From contig QAOA01004777.1 in NCBI GenBank assembly GCA_003255065.1, forward strand, positions 118,746 to 182,745: a stretch of 64,000 nt of DNA, given 5' to 3'. The position numbers were made by a program, and so were the translations under genes. How positions within the stretch are numbered: position 1 is the first letter of the stretch; every line of letters starts with the position of its first letter. Below are positions 38,103 to 51,035 of this stretch, one piece after another. The DNA comes from Cercis canadensis (Eukaryota; Streptophyta; Magnoliopsida; Fabales; Fabaceae). Under the pieces are notes generated by a model. It worked only from the letters and a program-made list of their open reading frames with translations, was not told where the DNA came from and did no database searches.

Positions 38103-40330
38103 TATTCTTCTTTCTCACCTGTGTCTCTGAGTTTCTCTTTCTCTCTCTAACTTTCTATCTTCCCCTGCTACTGTTTCACTAGACTCTCTGCGGGAAAGGC
38201 AGAAAGAGAGAGTAAAGAAAGAGAGGGGAAAGAAAGGAAAAGAGATAAGTTTTTCTCTGGGATGATTTCAGCAAAAGGAGAAGAAATATAAAGAAATAAA
38301 TAAAAAATTTATAATTTTATAAATTTTTTTATTTATAAAATAAATATATTTAATATAAAATTTAATAATATTATCTAAATAATATCTAAAAAAAATTAAA
38401 GAAATAAATAAAATTATAATAGTAAATTTTTTTTAATTTCTTTCAAATTAAAAAAATACAAAAATAAAGATAAAAAAGAATGTAGAAATTTAAGGTCATC
38501 CCTTAATTTTTTTTTCTTTTTTAATCTTAAACCTTTAAATAAAAAAATAGATATATTTATTCATTTTATTCCTCTCATTTCTCTCTAATTTTAACTCTCA
38601 AACAAGTAATATTTAAGGTAACGTTATCATAACCCCTTAAAATCTTTGTCCTCTAATGATCTAATCCTCTTTGATTGGTCTCAACATCACAAGGGTCTAT
38701 TGCATCTTTTCTAGATTTGTATTTTAAGGTTGTTGTCCTTTTGGGAATTCTCAAATAGGATTACACGTTAAAAAATTAAAGAAATATGGAAAGAAAAAGA
38801 AAAAAAAATCTCCAAGGTTAAAACTTAAAAGGACAAGAGAAAAGATCGCTTTCCATGCAATTTACGAAAGTAATCTTAGGTTATAAAGTAGGAAACTTTG
38901 AATCTATTTTTTAATTTTTTTAGAGAATTATTGGTATGATTTTAGAAACAATGAATGTATCTTAGTTAGTAATCATTGCTTGATTAGTGGTTATTGCACA
39001 TTTATTTAGACTACTAAAAAAAAGTGTGATCACTCTAAACGAAATCATATAAAAATAAAANCTACTAAAAAAAAGTGTGATCACACTAAACGAAATCATA
39101 TAAAAATAAAAATACATATGTCATATGGTATAAACTACAAAATACCTTACAAAATATTATTTTTAAGGCCATATTAATAATTATTTCAATATTTTTTAGA
39201 ATTAATTTTTTATTTATTGCCTCACATACTTATATTCTTGTACAACATAAATTCTTATTTTTGAAATGAAAAAAAATTAAATAGATTCTTCCAAAATCAA
39301 TTATTCTCTACTTATCAAAAAAAAAATTAATTCTTCTCTTATTAATTATTTCTAGAATTAATCTTTCCATCAACCTTTCTTTTATATAATTATTATGTTT
39401 AAACTATATATTGTATTTAGTACATAATTAGTATATTAGTATAAATAAAATCACAATATGGTAATTTTCTTTTAGTACATTGTCAATTTCAAGTTGGATT
39501 AATCAAATGATTTTTCGATCAAACTTTTTGCACTNTCAAATGATTTTTCGATCAGACTTTTTGCACTGCAAATTTGTTTCCTAAAGAATAAAGATATTTT
39601 TTTTAGTAAATTCACTTTTAGGATTTTTAAATTGGATTCGCATTAAATATAAAGAAATTTTCAAATTGAATACACGTTAAATATAAAGAAAATATCCGTG
39701 TAGTCCGCAATTTGCTCTTAACAAAAGAAAATTACAAACATTAAAGAAAAGAGCTGCAGTAGCATCAATTTNAAAAGAGCTGTTGTAGCATCAATTTCCA
39801 AACATGGGTTAACACTTCACACCATGAAGGTAGGGTGGTTAGATGCACCTAATAATGTCCAACAACTCCAACAAGTTGAGTATGAAATTGAGTGTGGTAT
39901 TAAACAGCATCTAGTCGAGTGATATTAAAATTATTTTTAGAGTTTATACGTTTTTTATTTCTTGTTCAAATTCAGAATCATAATCAAAAGTACCAAAAAA
40001 AAAATTAGATGTGCTAGTAAAAGTACCTCAAATCCAAAAGAAAGAAAAAAAAAATTGCATGTGCTTCCTTTAAAAAATAGTTTATTATCCTCAGGTTCTA
40101 AAACTTATTTTTTTTAAGTATGTATATGTTATTTAATGTAAAATGATTAAAATATTTATTAATATTATATTAGTATTCTATTTATATTTAAGTATGATAA
40201 TCATATAATACTAATGAGTATTTTGATCATTTATCATAGTATGTAGACACCTAATTAAAACTTTTATCCTTTCCCCACATTTAAATTTGATTGGAGCTAT
40301 TTAATTAACTTTAGTTTACATATATTTCTC

Positions 40331-40623
40331 TATGTCTTTATAATTTGACTCAATTTTTAATTAAATCCCCATACTTTTATCAATATAATATGGCCCTTAT
40401 GGTTTTAATTTTTATTAACCAGGTCCCATATTATTGTTAATCTAATCGTTACATAATTAAGTACTAATGTGACAGACGCATGATCAACACTTACCAAACA
40501 GTGTCATAACAGCTGTTATAATGAAAAGAACTTGGTTACAAAAAATTTAAAACGAGGTCCCAATTATATTAAAAAAAAGTATAAATACTCAATTAAAAAT
40601 TAGATCAAATTATAAGGACATGA
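40331..40623. mobile_element. MITE with ~45-bp inverted ends
   Basis: Left end ATGTCTTTATAATTTGACTC and right end AAATTATAAGGACAT are inverted copies, and the match continues through the TTTTTAATT stretch. About 290 bases, non-coding. Confidence 0.6.
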
Positions 40624-40769
40624 TGCAATATTTAAATGATTATATTTTTATTATTCATCTCTATAATATTTAAATCTTACACACTATACGTATTATATAA
40701 GTAAACATTTTTAAGAAAGAATTTTAATTAAATGAAACGTGCTATCAGTTATAAGACTAAGAGCCTGTT

Positions 40770-40962
40770 TGATTTTAATTTTTAAAAATAATTTTTTTTT
40801 AAAAAAATAAAACAAAAAAACTTGTTTGATAGAACATTTTTGTTTACATATTTTGAAAACTTATTCTCAAAATATTATTCTAAAAACAAAAAAACAAAAA
40901 CAAAATAGGATTATTTTCAAAAGCAATTTTTAAAAATAAAAACAGAATCAAACACACTCAAC
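40770..40962. mobile_element. Small hAT-like foldback element
   Basis: GAGCCTGTTTGATT at the left and AATCAAACACACTC at the right form inverted ends, continuing into TTTTTAAAAAT and ATTTTTAAAAAT. About 190 bases. The target duplication is not clear. Confidence 0.45.
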
Positions 40963-43669
40963 TTTTTTTCTCAATTTAAATTCTTTCAATTACAAAGACA
41001 ATCGCAATTAAACAACTCAAGCATTGTCTACTTATGAACACAACAATCTACAATAAAGAGTATCCAACAAAACCTGCAATTAATAGCAACATAGCAATAA
41101 AAGCGATCTCACCTTTTAAAAATTAATGCAACAAAACTCAGATCAATCTACAATTAATAGTATCCAACCAAACCTCTTAATAACCATATAGACAAATATA
41201 GGCACAAGTTTATGTAAGAAGCTGCAAAAGTGCAAAGTAAAGAATACAACCATATGGATTCCGCAAAAAAAGATTAAGAGTTGAAGTTCAAAATCTCTTC
41301 TCCATATATCTAGATACAAATTTAGAGAAAGAGAGAGAGAGAAAATAAGGGGAAAATTGTGAGTAGTTTTCTGCAGTTTATCATTTTCTCCAATTTGGGA
41401 GAGAAAGTAGCCATTAGCTAAAGCTGGAGAGCTCCCTCTCATATTTTCATCTCCTGAGGCCACAACACAGCAAAAACCACTTTGTCATGACCATATTGAA
41501 ACCAAATTGAAACAGAATCAAAAAATAAAAAATAAAAGATAAAATGAAAAGGAGATTTGCTACAAAGTTCGCTTGGATATAATTTATTAAATAAATTGGT
41601 TAAATTTGCTCAATAATTTATATTTTGTTTTGGCTTAAATGTAGTTTAGTCTTTTATTTTAGTGAAACAAACGTTTCGATTTTCTTAGTTTTCAAAAATA
41701 CTTTTGAGTTTCTCAACTTTTACAAAATGAACGATTTCATCCACGTCACTAATACTATTCAAAAACTAATAATAATGCTAATGTGGCAACACGTGACATC
41801 CACATTATAAATAATTTTTTTTATTCACACTCTCTCATTAAGAGATTGTTAATATTGTAATTAATATTTAATTAAGATCTAATTAAAAGTTTACGAGTTT
41901 TTTTATTAAAAAAAGCTAAATACTGTAGCATTTTCTTCTTTCTCCGGCGGGTCAACCCACAACCCGAACGGGTTGCAGCCATGGAAGCTAGAGAAGATTC
42001 CATGCCCACGAGAGAGAGAGAGAGAAAGAGGAAAAAGAAGAAGAAGAAGGGGCCATTGAAGATTCGACATGTAGTGAAGATTTGATATAGCTTGTGCGAG
42101 GTAGTCCATGGAAACTATTAATTAGAACTTGGACATGTTGGGGGACATGGAACAAAGACGAAGAAGGGTGGTCCATGTAGGGAAGAAAGACAAAGAGGGG
42201 TGCTGTCGCCATTAGAGGAAGAAAGAGGGCCATACATGTGTTAGCCGCCTGAAGGGCATGCTCATCCTCCAACCTTTAAAGTCAATTCCATACGTATTTT
42301 TTAAACGATATTTTTTTTAGATATTTATATAATATATTATATTATATAAAAATAATTAATGTAAAAATGATATATATATAAATTAATTATTTTTAAATTT
42401 ATTTAAAAAATAAAATAAATTATATTTATATCAACAAAATATAAAAATTATGTATACTTGTTATATTAATGTAATATAACATTGATATTATAAAATTTTT
42501 ATTTTTTAAAAGATTAAAATCTGTGCTAGTTACTTATAGTTTGATTCAATTTTTAATTAAAATTTAAAAGTATTTTTTAATTGATTAAAGTCTTTTAATT
42601 TTTAATTTAATCTAATTAATCTATATTATAAACTCAATTACAACACCATAAATTTAATAATGACGTAACTGACGTTTTGGCCATGTGATAATAGCTTTAT
42701 ATCATGCCGCGCGATGGTAACAAAGAAACCCCTAAACCATCCCACACATATAACTTACACGTGGCTTGATGGGCCCAAACAAGCACGTGCAAGTCACATG
42801 AGTGTTTTTGGCTCCATTGCATGTGCAAGGACACTCACATGGCTTGTACCCCAATTCAAATTAAAAATGATGTTGGCTTCTCTCTTCCCAGAACAATAAA
42901 AATATGGGAAAAATGAACATTATGCTATTCCCAAATTGCCTATGTGGTAGAATTGCCTTCAAATGGTCCTATATATATATACTGTGTAGCAAAATCTGAA
43001 TTCAACTTGTCTTACTTAAACATTTTTCTCTGAAACTCATATTTACTACATCACAGTTTGTGTACACAAACGGAGGGAGCAGCTTGACAAGTTCCATTTT
43101 ACATTGAAAAAAAACTATTTTTTTTGTTGGTCAATATAATTATCTATATTCCCTTTTCAAATTATATCATTATTTTTTTACATAGGATGATGATTATAGA
43201 GACTGGTCCACGTGGGAATATAGCGTGGGGAAGTAGTGGGAGAAGAGTTATTGCAGTGAAAGCGACAACTTACACCAAGCGTTTTGGTTTTTCTGCACCT
43301 ATTTCTGTTTGATCTGCACTGGACCACACAGCCAAACTTGTGGGAGTGTTAGACATTAAAAAAGATTGCATTACAACTATCTCATCGTCACGAAATCTCC
43401 CTCTAGATTTAAATTCCGAGACAGCATGTGATCCAACACCCATTTCACTGACATTCCCACTGACAGAAAATTACGACTACTAGTACTACTAGCTGACATG
43501 CTATTATGAATGATAAAACCATGCATGAGCACTACTTTGCTCTCCACTTGTTTTATTTAGATTATTTCAGGTAACATAACATATACCTTGAAAGAAATCA
43601 AATGAAAATGAAAATAGATCAGCTTGCAGGAATTGGTATGCATGTGCCAAGGATTAACCTTTGAACTAG

Positions 43670-44226
43670 TGTTTTAAAAATCGGATCAAACCCGTTAGTT
43701 CAACCAGTGCCCAGTCTAGATTTCAATTCAATTAGAAGGGTTAAACTAATAAAAACAAAAGTGAACCGGTGTAAAACCAGAGCAGTTCACTATTTTTTTT
43801 TTTTTTTCAAAATTGCATCATTTTGAAAAAAATCTGAAAACATTCCATCAAAAAATTCAAACAAGGGGATAAGAAGTTTGAACTATCAAACCAATGTTTT
43901 TTTTGTAAATGAATTAGCATTATAATTTACTTATTCACATATAAATTGTATAATGAATAAATATTAAACATAAGAAGATTCAAAGCCTTCTTCCAAGAAA
44001 GAAAAAATACATTTGATACTAGGCTAACTTTAATTTTATTAACAAATTTGTATAAAAATATATTTATTATAACTTAAAATATACAATAAGCACATTAAAT
44101 ATTATATTTATATAAAAATTATATTTATGACATCACCGGTTCGACCGTTTGATCTAATTAATTGAACCGATTCAACTAATGCGTATCTTCTAAAACGGTT
44201 CGCTTACCACTCCGATTTTTAAAACA
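43670..44226. mobile_element. MITE with perfect 16-bp terminal inverted repeats
   Basis: TGTTTTAAAAATCGGA at the left and its exact complement TCCGATTTTTAAAACA at the right. Inside each end are fragments of CCGGTTCGACC/GAACCGGT type. About 557 bases, non-coding. The F-box/kelch fragment begins just after it. Confidence 0.75.
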
Positions 44227-44231
44227 TTGCT

Positions 44232-44972
44232 TTGGACCCAACAAGTTCTGCAGCACGGTCTCACCCAGCATGGTTCCCGGCTCCGCCAATTCGCAACCAC
44301 AGGCCATGTTGCCATGCTCAAAATCCAGCCATGGACAAGGACAATAGGCACGAGATCTCCCTTGAGTTCTTGTCTGTACCAGTGAGACCAGTTGCACCAA
44401 TTGAGAGTCTTCTCTTAAGGGTCACAAATTCTATAATCCTCCAATTGGCTGTATGTAATCCATTCACAAGGAAATTCAGGTACCTCCCACAATTGAACAT
44501 TTCAAGGACTAACCCTGCTGTGGGAATTACAGTGTTGGACTCAAACAGCTTTAGAGTCTATGTGGCTGGTGGTATGTCTGAGGCAGCTATGAACCAACAA
44601 CAGAAATGTACAACTCAGCTTGACACATGGAAAATTGCAGTGGGGCTCACTGTTTGGACCCCAAATGAGAGTGTGTACGCTAAGGGGGTGTTGTATTGGA
44701 TCACTTCGGCTAGGGCCTATAGTGTTATTGGCTTTCACCTTTGCACAAACAAGTGGTGTGAGCTTGGTGTGCCCATGGCAGACCGGTTAGAATTCGCCAC
44801 ACTTGTTCAGCGGAATGAGGTGATGACACTAGTTGGTGGCACATGTAGTGGGAATGCTTGCATTTATGAGCTGAATGAAGGGAGCATTTGGTGTCCAATA
44901 GATAAGGTGCCAAGTGAATTGGGGTTGAGATTTCTTCAAGGGAAGACAAGTTGGGGAAGTACTAAACGTTAA
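44232..44972 (+). pseudogene. Truncated F-box/kelch-repeat gene fragment (At5g43190-like)
   Basis: One open frame of 246 codons resembling the kelch-type C-terminal part of F-box proteins like At5g43190. Recognisable blocks are FLSVPVRPVAPIESLLL, CNPFTRKFRYLPQLNISRTN, RVYVAGGMSEA, LTVWTPNESVY, VLYWITSARAYSV and PMADRLEF. The N-terminal F-box is missing, an internal piece is missing between WKIA and VGLTVW, and the frame stops at SWGSTKR where family members continue. No introns are seen. This looks like a gene fragment that landed beside the preceding MITE and still reads open. It converges on PSF1. It is unlikely to form a working SCF subunit without an F-box. Confidence 0.75.
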
Positions 44973-45085
44973 GTCAGTGGCTAATACACTAGATATTAAT
45001 ACCCATATCCATGGGAAAATTACAGATAAGAATTTCATTAATAAAATTGAACTAACAATAATTCAACATAATTAGCACCAATAGG

Positions 45086-48043
45086 TCAGCCTGTGAGCTC
45101 CTCCATTAAGCCCTATTGATTCAGGAAAAAGGGAAAAATTACTTCACATTTCAACCAAAAATTTACTGTGAAATTTTTAAGTGTAAGATAACTAACCTGT
45201 GAGATAAATTGCTCTGCATCAGTTCGCTTCAGGAAGTGCATTGAATGGCGAGCAAAATTGGCAGTCTTATCATCACTAAGTACAATTCCTTCACCTATAT
45301 CATCGAGGACCCTCACTTGGATGTATGGATCTTTTGGTGGCACCATATCCTGTCAAATGCAGATATTAGTAATCTACTTATATGTAACACTCAAAAAAGT
45401 GCACATCAACATCACATAAATCCACACCCACCCCAACCCCCCCCCCCCNNNNTCCCCCCCCCACAACACCCCAACCAACCAACTATAGTAATTTTTAAAC
45501 GCAATCGAGGCTTGTTTATCCCCAAGATGCACTAACTTTCCAAAATGAAACACACTGGTATTTCCACTAATAATTGATGTGCACCCAATTTGCCTATTCC
45601 AATAAAACTGAAGTTACTTTTACAGTAGCATCTGCATGCTACCTGCTACTTATTGTAGGAAGAACAAGATTCCAAAATGCTTCCCTAAGTCCCTGGCACG
45701 TGCCTAACCAGAGAAAAATCCTCAGTTCCTATTACCATCACTTGGATTCATCAGGAGACAAGGACAAACGGTGTGCCAATGAAATTGCTTAAATTATGAT
45801 ATTTGCATGCATCAAACTAACCCACTGGTGGCAATGTAAAAATTTAACACAGTGCAATAGTTTTGGAAGTGCCAGCCATTGTTCTCAATTTATAAAGAAG
45901 AGAATTACAGTTCATTATTTTAAAAAAATTAAAATATATATATATATATAGTTCTTCTGGATCATTCCCTAGAATCAGCTTTTAGCTCCTCATGAATCAA
46001 TAATCCTCATAACTATAATCATCAATGATCCCAACTGCATTTTCTCAACAAGATTTGAATATAGATAGAACCTCTTAAGAATATATAGAGAAGTGACGTT
46101 TGTGCCTGTCTAAAATTTTTGTGTGAAAGAGAGAAGGGGGGAAGGAAGGAAGGTTACCACAGTCAGATCAAGTTCCAGTTTTGACATATATGATTTCAAA
46201 GCTATAGAATGCTTCTTAAAATACTCTTCCTCCAAGTGACAGAGCTTCTCTTCAATTTCTTGAGGAAGCACGGATCCAATTTTCCATGACAAACTTCTTA
46301 TAATTTCTGCTCGATTATACCTGCATAAAGATAAAATTACAGTCTCATAGAGCAGAAGAAAAAAATAAGAAGGAATGTGCTTGAAGGGTAAAAAACCATT
46401 TAAGAGAGATCTTACATATAGGCCATGAGGCAACGTTTATTTCGAACTAATGATAGATGGTGCATGAGCGCTCCATAGTGATCTGCATTTCTAGTTGTTT
46501 GGACATCCAATCCTTCTTCCTGCATTTTTCTGTAGTTGCATCATATGAGCCACACAGGAGAAGAGAGATGTAGTTAAGCATGGTCCATGGAAAGGAAAAG
46601 AAAAAATAATTAAATAATAACTTAAAGGATTTTTCAAAACAAGTGAGCTGTGATCATATGGGTCATCATTTCAGACCCATAACTTTATGCCACTAGATTC
46701 CATACACCAAACAGTATAATCAGATTACGCAGAACAATGTATTGTGAAATTGAAACGAAGTAGTACATGATCCACCACTTATATAACTTCATATATGTCA
46801 AATCTCACATAGAAGAAGGAGGGGGTGGGGGGGACTTTATGCCAAGAAGATGATATAGAAAATATGAAGAAGAAGCAAGGAAGCTTGTGAATATTACTTT
46901 TACCTTATCAAGGACTGAAGCTCAAGGTGATGTTGACTGCATTCTGCAATTACTTGTTCCAACAGGTCGCTCTACAAGTTTATCATAGAAAAGTATCAAG
47001 CCAAAGCTAGAACAAATTAATGTTACATTTAAGTGAAGCACACATATAAAAAAGCAGAAAATGAGTTTCTGATGGAAGTACAGAATTGATGGGTTGTGGT
47101 CATCTGAAGTTACTTGTGGAAAATGATCAAGATTGACAGCATGAATAGAAAGATTTACAGGAAAAGAAAGCAATATAAAGAGTCATAACTTTACAAGTAG
47201 TTACCAATGATATGAAAACAGCTTTCAAGTTTCATCTGATATCATAACCACATTTCAGCATGCATCAAAGTTGTAGAAATGCAAACGAAATCTAGAAGGA
47301 AACTAAGAGATTTGCATATTTAAAAAAAGACAAACAGACGACACACGTGAAAGAGCTAGAATAATATCATGACTCAAATGTGGCAGAAAACAGGTAATAA
47401 TTCCCGAATTTTCATCTTATGCAATTCTTAATGTCAGGCATAGGGTACAGAACTATATGTAGAGTTGAATGTATAAACATATAAATCCTTTCTCAAGATG
47501 ATAGTTTTGAAGTTGTGCATGATTGTGCATTTTTGCAGATTTTTTATATAGCTAGATTCATATGTAGGATTTAAATCTAAAGCCTCTAAGAACACAAATA
47601 AGTGAGATCGTGCAACATAGATTTTTTCTCTTTTGTTTTACTGAACAACATGAAAATGTCTGGCAAAAATAACTGCATAATTCAACTATTAGGGGCATTT
47701 ATGAAGTTCTCAGTAAACTCGATTTGAGACACAATTTAGTTAAGCTTACCAGCATCGCCAATGTAATTTTTGCTACATAAAGAATTCTAATAGAGTGCTT
47801 ACGCGATTTAATGCCAAAGACTATTAGAAAAAAAAAAAAAAAAAAAAAAAATNAAAAAAAAAAAAAAAAAAAAAAAAACAAATTTTGAACACCCAAAGAA
47901 AAATGACGAAGTTCGCAACTGAGATGAGAAATCACAGAAGTAAATTGAAAATGAAGAGATGGACTCACATTGAAAGGCGTGAGCTGGCCCTTTTCGGTGC
48001 TGGCAAATTCTTTCACAAGTTGAATTGCTCTTCTCCCATACAT
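45086..48043 (-). CDS. PSF1: GINS complex subunit PSF1
   Basis: Complete gene. Exons 48043-47969, 46971-46904, 46529-46416, 46320-46158, 45349-45197 and 45112-45086 join in frame with GT-AG introns to 199 residues, the normal PSF1 length. It starts MYGRRAIQLVKEFAS, with ECSQHHLELQSLI, RNADHYGALMHHLSLVRNKR, YNRAEIIRSLSWKIG, the linker VPPKDPYIQVRVLDDIGEG and C-terminal B domain, ending GLMEELTG. PSF1 is one of four GINS subunits and, with CDC45 and MCM2-7, forms the replicative helicase that starts and drives DNA replication in the nucleus. The last exon has only eight coding codons. Intron 1 carries an A-rich run with an N at 47,853. I see no sign of damage. Confidence 0.95.
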
Positions 48044-48057
48044 GTTTCAAATTCAAC

Positions 48058-48422
48058 AAGATTGCAAAACCTTCACTCGTTGGGAAATTTCACTACCGGA
48101 CCCAGCTCTGCAAAAACAAGGCGAAGAGCTCAGAATTATAGATACCAATATGAATCTGAATGGTGAAACTGAGAAATTGGGAAGAAGGAACTTTGCTTAC
48201 GCTAAAAGGGGTAATGAGCAGAGTTGTAAAAACGAGTCAAGAAAAGCAGGCAACAATTCCCCAAATAGATTGCAAAACCTTCACTGGTTGGGAAATTTCA
48301 CCGAGTAGATTGTGCGCATAAGAATTATCGGACCCAACTGTGCGAAAACACGGTGAAGAGCTCAGAATTATAGATACCAATATAAATCTAAATGGTGAAA
48401 CTGAGAAATTGGGAAGAAGGAG
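48058..48422. repeat. Direct duplication in the PSF1 5' flank
   Basis: About 48,058-48,190 and 48,270-48,422 share GCAAAACCTTCACT, TTGGGAAATTTCAC, GAGCTCAGAATTATAGATAC and GAAACTGAGAAATTGGGAAG with few differences. It starts just upstream of the PSF1 ATG and so may duplicate leader or core promoter sequence. There is no N between the copies, so an assembly cause is less likely here. Confidence 0.8.
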
Positions 48423-49107
48423 CTGTGTTGTCTCGTTTCCATTTAGCGGGCTTTTTCACTTACAAAATTCAAATTTACCGCGAGAGAAGGAGAAGAGAGG
48501 TTTGAGAGAGGAGAGAGGAGATAGGAGAATTATGAATTTTGATGCTGGCCTTTAAATTTTTATAAATAAAATAAAATAAATAAATGGGCCAAGCATATAA
48601 ATAATAACCAGCACATTAGAAAAAAAAAATTTAAATTGTACTGTAGGACATTGAACGAATTTTAAATTAAGTTTTTATAGTTTTTTTATTTTGAGTTTTT
48701 ATAATTTAAATTTTTTTTAATTACATCTTATCACCGCTAATTATAATTTTATCAGTTTAGTACTGACATAACAAATAACTTGTTTATCTAACAGTAAAAG
48801 AAGTTGACATAGTACTAAAATAGCACAAAAATTACTTCCATTCTTCTTACATGTAGAAAGAGAGAGAAGGAAAGATTATGAGGTAGCAATTTTTGTGCCA
48901 CTTTGGCGATACATCAATTTTTTTTTATTGTCACATAGATAAGTCGTTTGTCATGTCAACACTAAATTGAAGAACTTATAACTAGAAGTGACGATAGGGA
49001 CTCAATTAAAAAAATTTCAAACTATAAAATTTCAAAAGAGAGAAAAAAAATTATAGAGACTTGATTCAAAATTCGTCTAAACTATAAGAACTTATAATAC
49101 ATTTTAA

Positions 49108-49144
<37 letters not shown>

Positions 49145-50822
49145 CTTAATGTATCTCCACACTCATTGAATATGAGACTAATCCCTGTTTGGGACGGGAG
49201 CAGTAACTGGTAAATCCTTCTCAACAAATGCGACTTCAAGAATTCGAACTTAGGATCTTTTTCCTAAAACGTTTATATATATATATATGAGAAAAAGATT
49301 TTATGTGGCTCTGTTGACTCAAATACAGACATGTATAGTATATATAAGTTGCACCTAAGTATTAAGTAACATGCAAATAGAATTAATCTTTATCCTTAAG
49401 GTTATGTCGTGGCTTTATTTCTTATCTTATCAGTCATTTCATTCACCAGTTTGGCCTAGTTATCAAGGTTAGTCATCAGTCATTTTATTCACTAGTTCAA
49501 TATACCATGTCAATGTTTNAAAAAAATTCCTGGTGGATTTCAGATCATACATCAAGTCTGAAGGTGTAGCACCATGCTGCCATGATACTTGTGGTAACAA
49601 TAAGGAGTTAACTTCAGAAACTAAGGATCTTTATTGTAAATTGTTGAAGGTTCTAGTCTAAGTATGATCAAGTTAAGGCCAATCCTTCATTCTAAGTCTT
49701 TGTTTATAACCAATAACTTAACCTTGATAAAGTTGCTTTAGTTGCTAGAATGAGAGGGGGAAGAGATATTCTAAACATCTTTCTGTCCCAAGTGATTTTA
49801 CAGTTTCAATTCTCTTAGTACTTGTTGGTATTTCATTAAAAATAAATATATTATATTATATGATTAATGCCCCAATGGTTATATATGTTACAACTTCTCT
49901 TCTCTCTATTTTTATTGTGTTTAAAAGCTTTTGTTATTAGTCTTAAAGCTATTCAGTTTTTGGCAATGTAACTACATTATAAAATGTTTTGAAGTACTTT
50001 AATTGGCTGAATGGTTTTGACTTTTATTTGGCTGTTTTCTTTGTGCTTTGATTCTTTGTTTTAAAAGCTTATAATATTTATTTAATTGTGGCTAACAGCT
50101 AGAATTTGAAAAGGTAGTACACTACACTATATATATGTGTATGTGCTTCTACAATTAAAATGAGTATGAGATACATTTGTAAGTGCAACCTAATTGTAGT
50201 GTGTTCATATTATTTGCTTATATTGTGTGAGTAAACACTTGGGTAGAGAAGAGTGCTGGAAAGAGTTATTTCCTCCTATTTGTGCAAAATATTAGAGGAT
50301 AAACGGTATGGCTACCGGGCTGTTATATCCTGGAGGCAATGTGTCTAGAACTCGCTACACCTGGTGGATATACTAAAAATCACCTGCAAGAGGTGTGAAT
50401 TATCTTAAAGAAAGCGAGATACCCGTGCTTCATCCTGGTGCCACATCTCTAATTTTCTCTAATCTATTGTTATTATTTGTACATTATTTTCTATTTTGTA
50501 GGCTTGGGAACAACAATAGATATTCCCTATTTCCAAGCTTTTTAATTTATGTGGCAAGTTATTTGTTTAACTGTTTTTAAGCAAGCGAATTCTGTGAGCC
50601 TACACTTAGATTCCTTTCTTTTCCTTTCATGCCAAGAGTCTCAAGTTTTCATTGCCATTTTGTATATCAAAATTTTCATTGCAGCATCATGCTGACCAAC
50701 ATTTGTGATAGGATTCTATGAGCTTGTCTTGGTCAAATTAGAAGCCACACTATCCCTTTTGATATAGGTCATTTTTCTGTGATTCATGCAGAAAGGAAAA
50801 AGAAAAGATCAAATGACCAAAT
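48423..50822. other. Intergenic, no gene recognised
   Basis: Contains the foldback element listed separately, (TA)n runs at 49,110-49,141 and 49,275-49,288, and an N at 49,519. 50,230-50,420 has an LTR-like or repeat-derived look but I cannot assign it. Confidence 0.4.
48628..49110. mobile_element. Palindromic MULE-like MITE
   Basis: Two inverted arms of about 210 bases. GAACGAATTTTAAATTAAG, TGACATAACAAATAACTTG and GCACAAAAATTACTTCC on the left face their complements on the right, ending near CTTATAATACATTTTAACC. No coding. A single arm of the same family lies at 26,872-27,106. Confidence 0.7.
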
Positions 50823-51035
50823 CCTTTAAAGGGACTAAATCTCATTTTCGTCTCTCACTATTTTGAGTGTTCTCAAAATGGTCCCCTAGTGCAATATCTT
50901 CTCAATTTAATCCCTCACTTAATAGTTTCACTTTAATTAAATCCCTTCGTCTAATTTTCGCTAACTTCACTAACAAAAATGCTTATGTGACAATTAAATG
51001 GTGACGTGACACTGTTAAATGCCAAGTCTCAATAT
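50823..51035 (+). repeat. MULE left terminal inverted repeat
   Basis: Contains GGGACTAAATCTCATTTTCG, TTCTCAAAATGGTC, TTCTCAATTTAATCCCTCAC and CTAACTTCACTAACAAAAAT, each with a near-complement at the right end in mirrored order. Confidence 0.85.

Larger units (their letters stand above)
38103..43669. other. AT-rich intergenic region
   Basis: A CT-rich leader-like stretch upstream of MLO (about 38,105-38,280 on the minus strand) is followed by AT-rich DNA with short duplicated contig ends at N 39,061, 39,535 and 39,772. A 106-codon minus-strand frame at 41,143-41,463 (MASGDENMRGSSPALANGYF) may be a relic first exon, but I do not recognise it and no further exons are apparent. Two MITE-like elements are listed separately. 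Confidence 0.5.

Noticed and set aside
43124-43312. Small frame with ETGPRGNIAWGSSG as a lectin-like gene
   Set aside because: The resemblance to a jacalin-type start is too short and no further domain follows.
47699-48043. Minus-strand frame running from PSF1 exon 1 through a poly-phenylalanine run
   Set aside because: It is exon 1 read through intron 1, including an A/T homopolymer with an N; the spliced PSF1 model explains the start.
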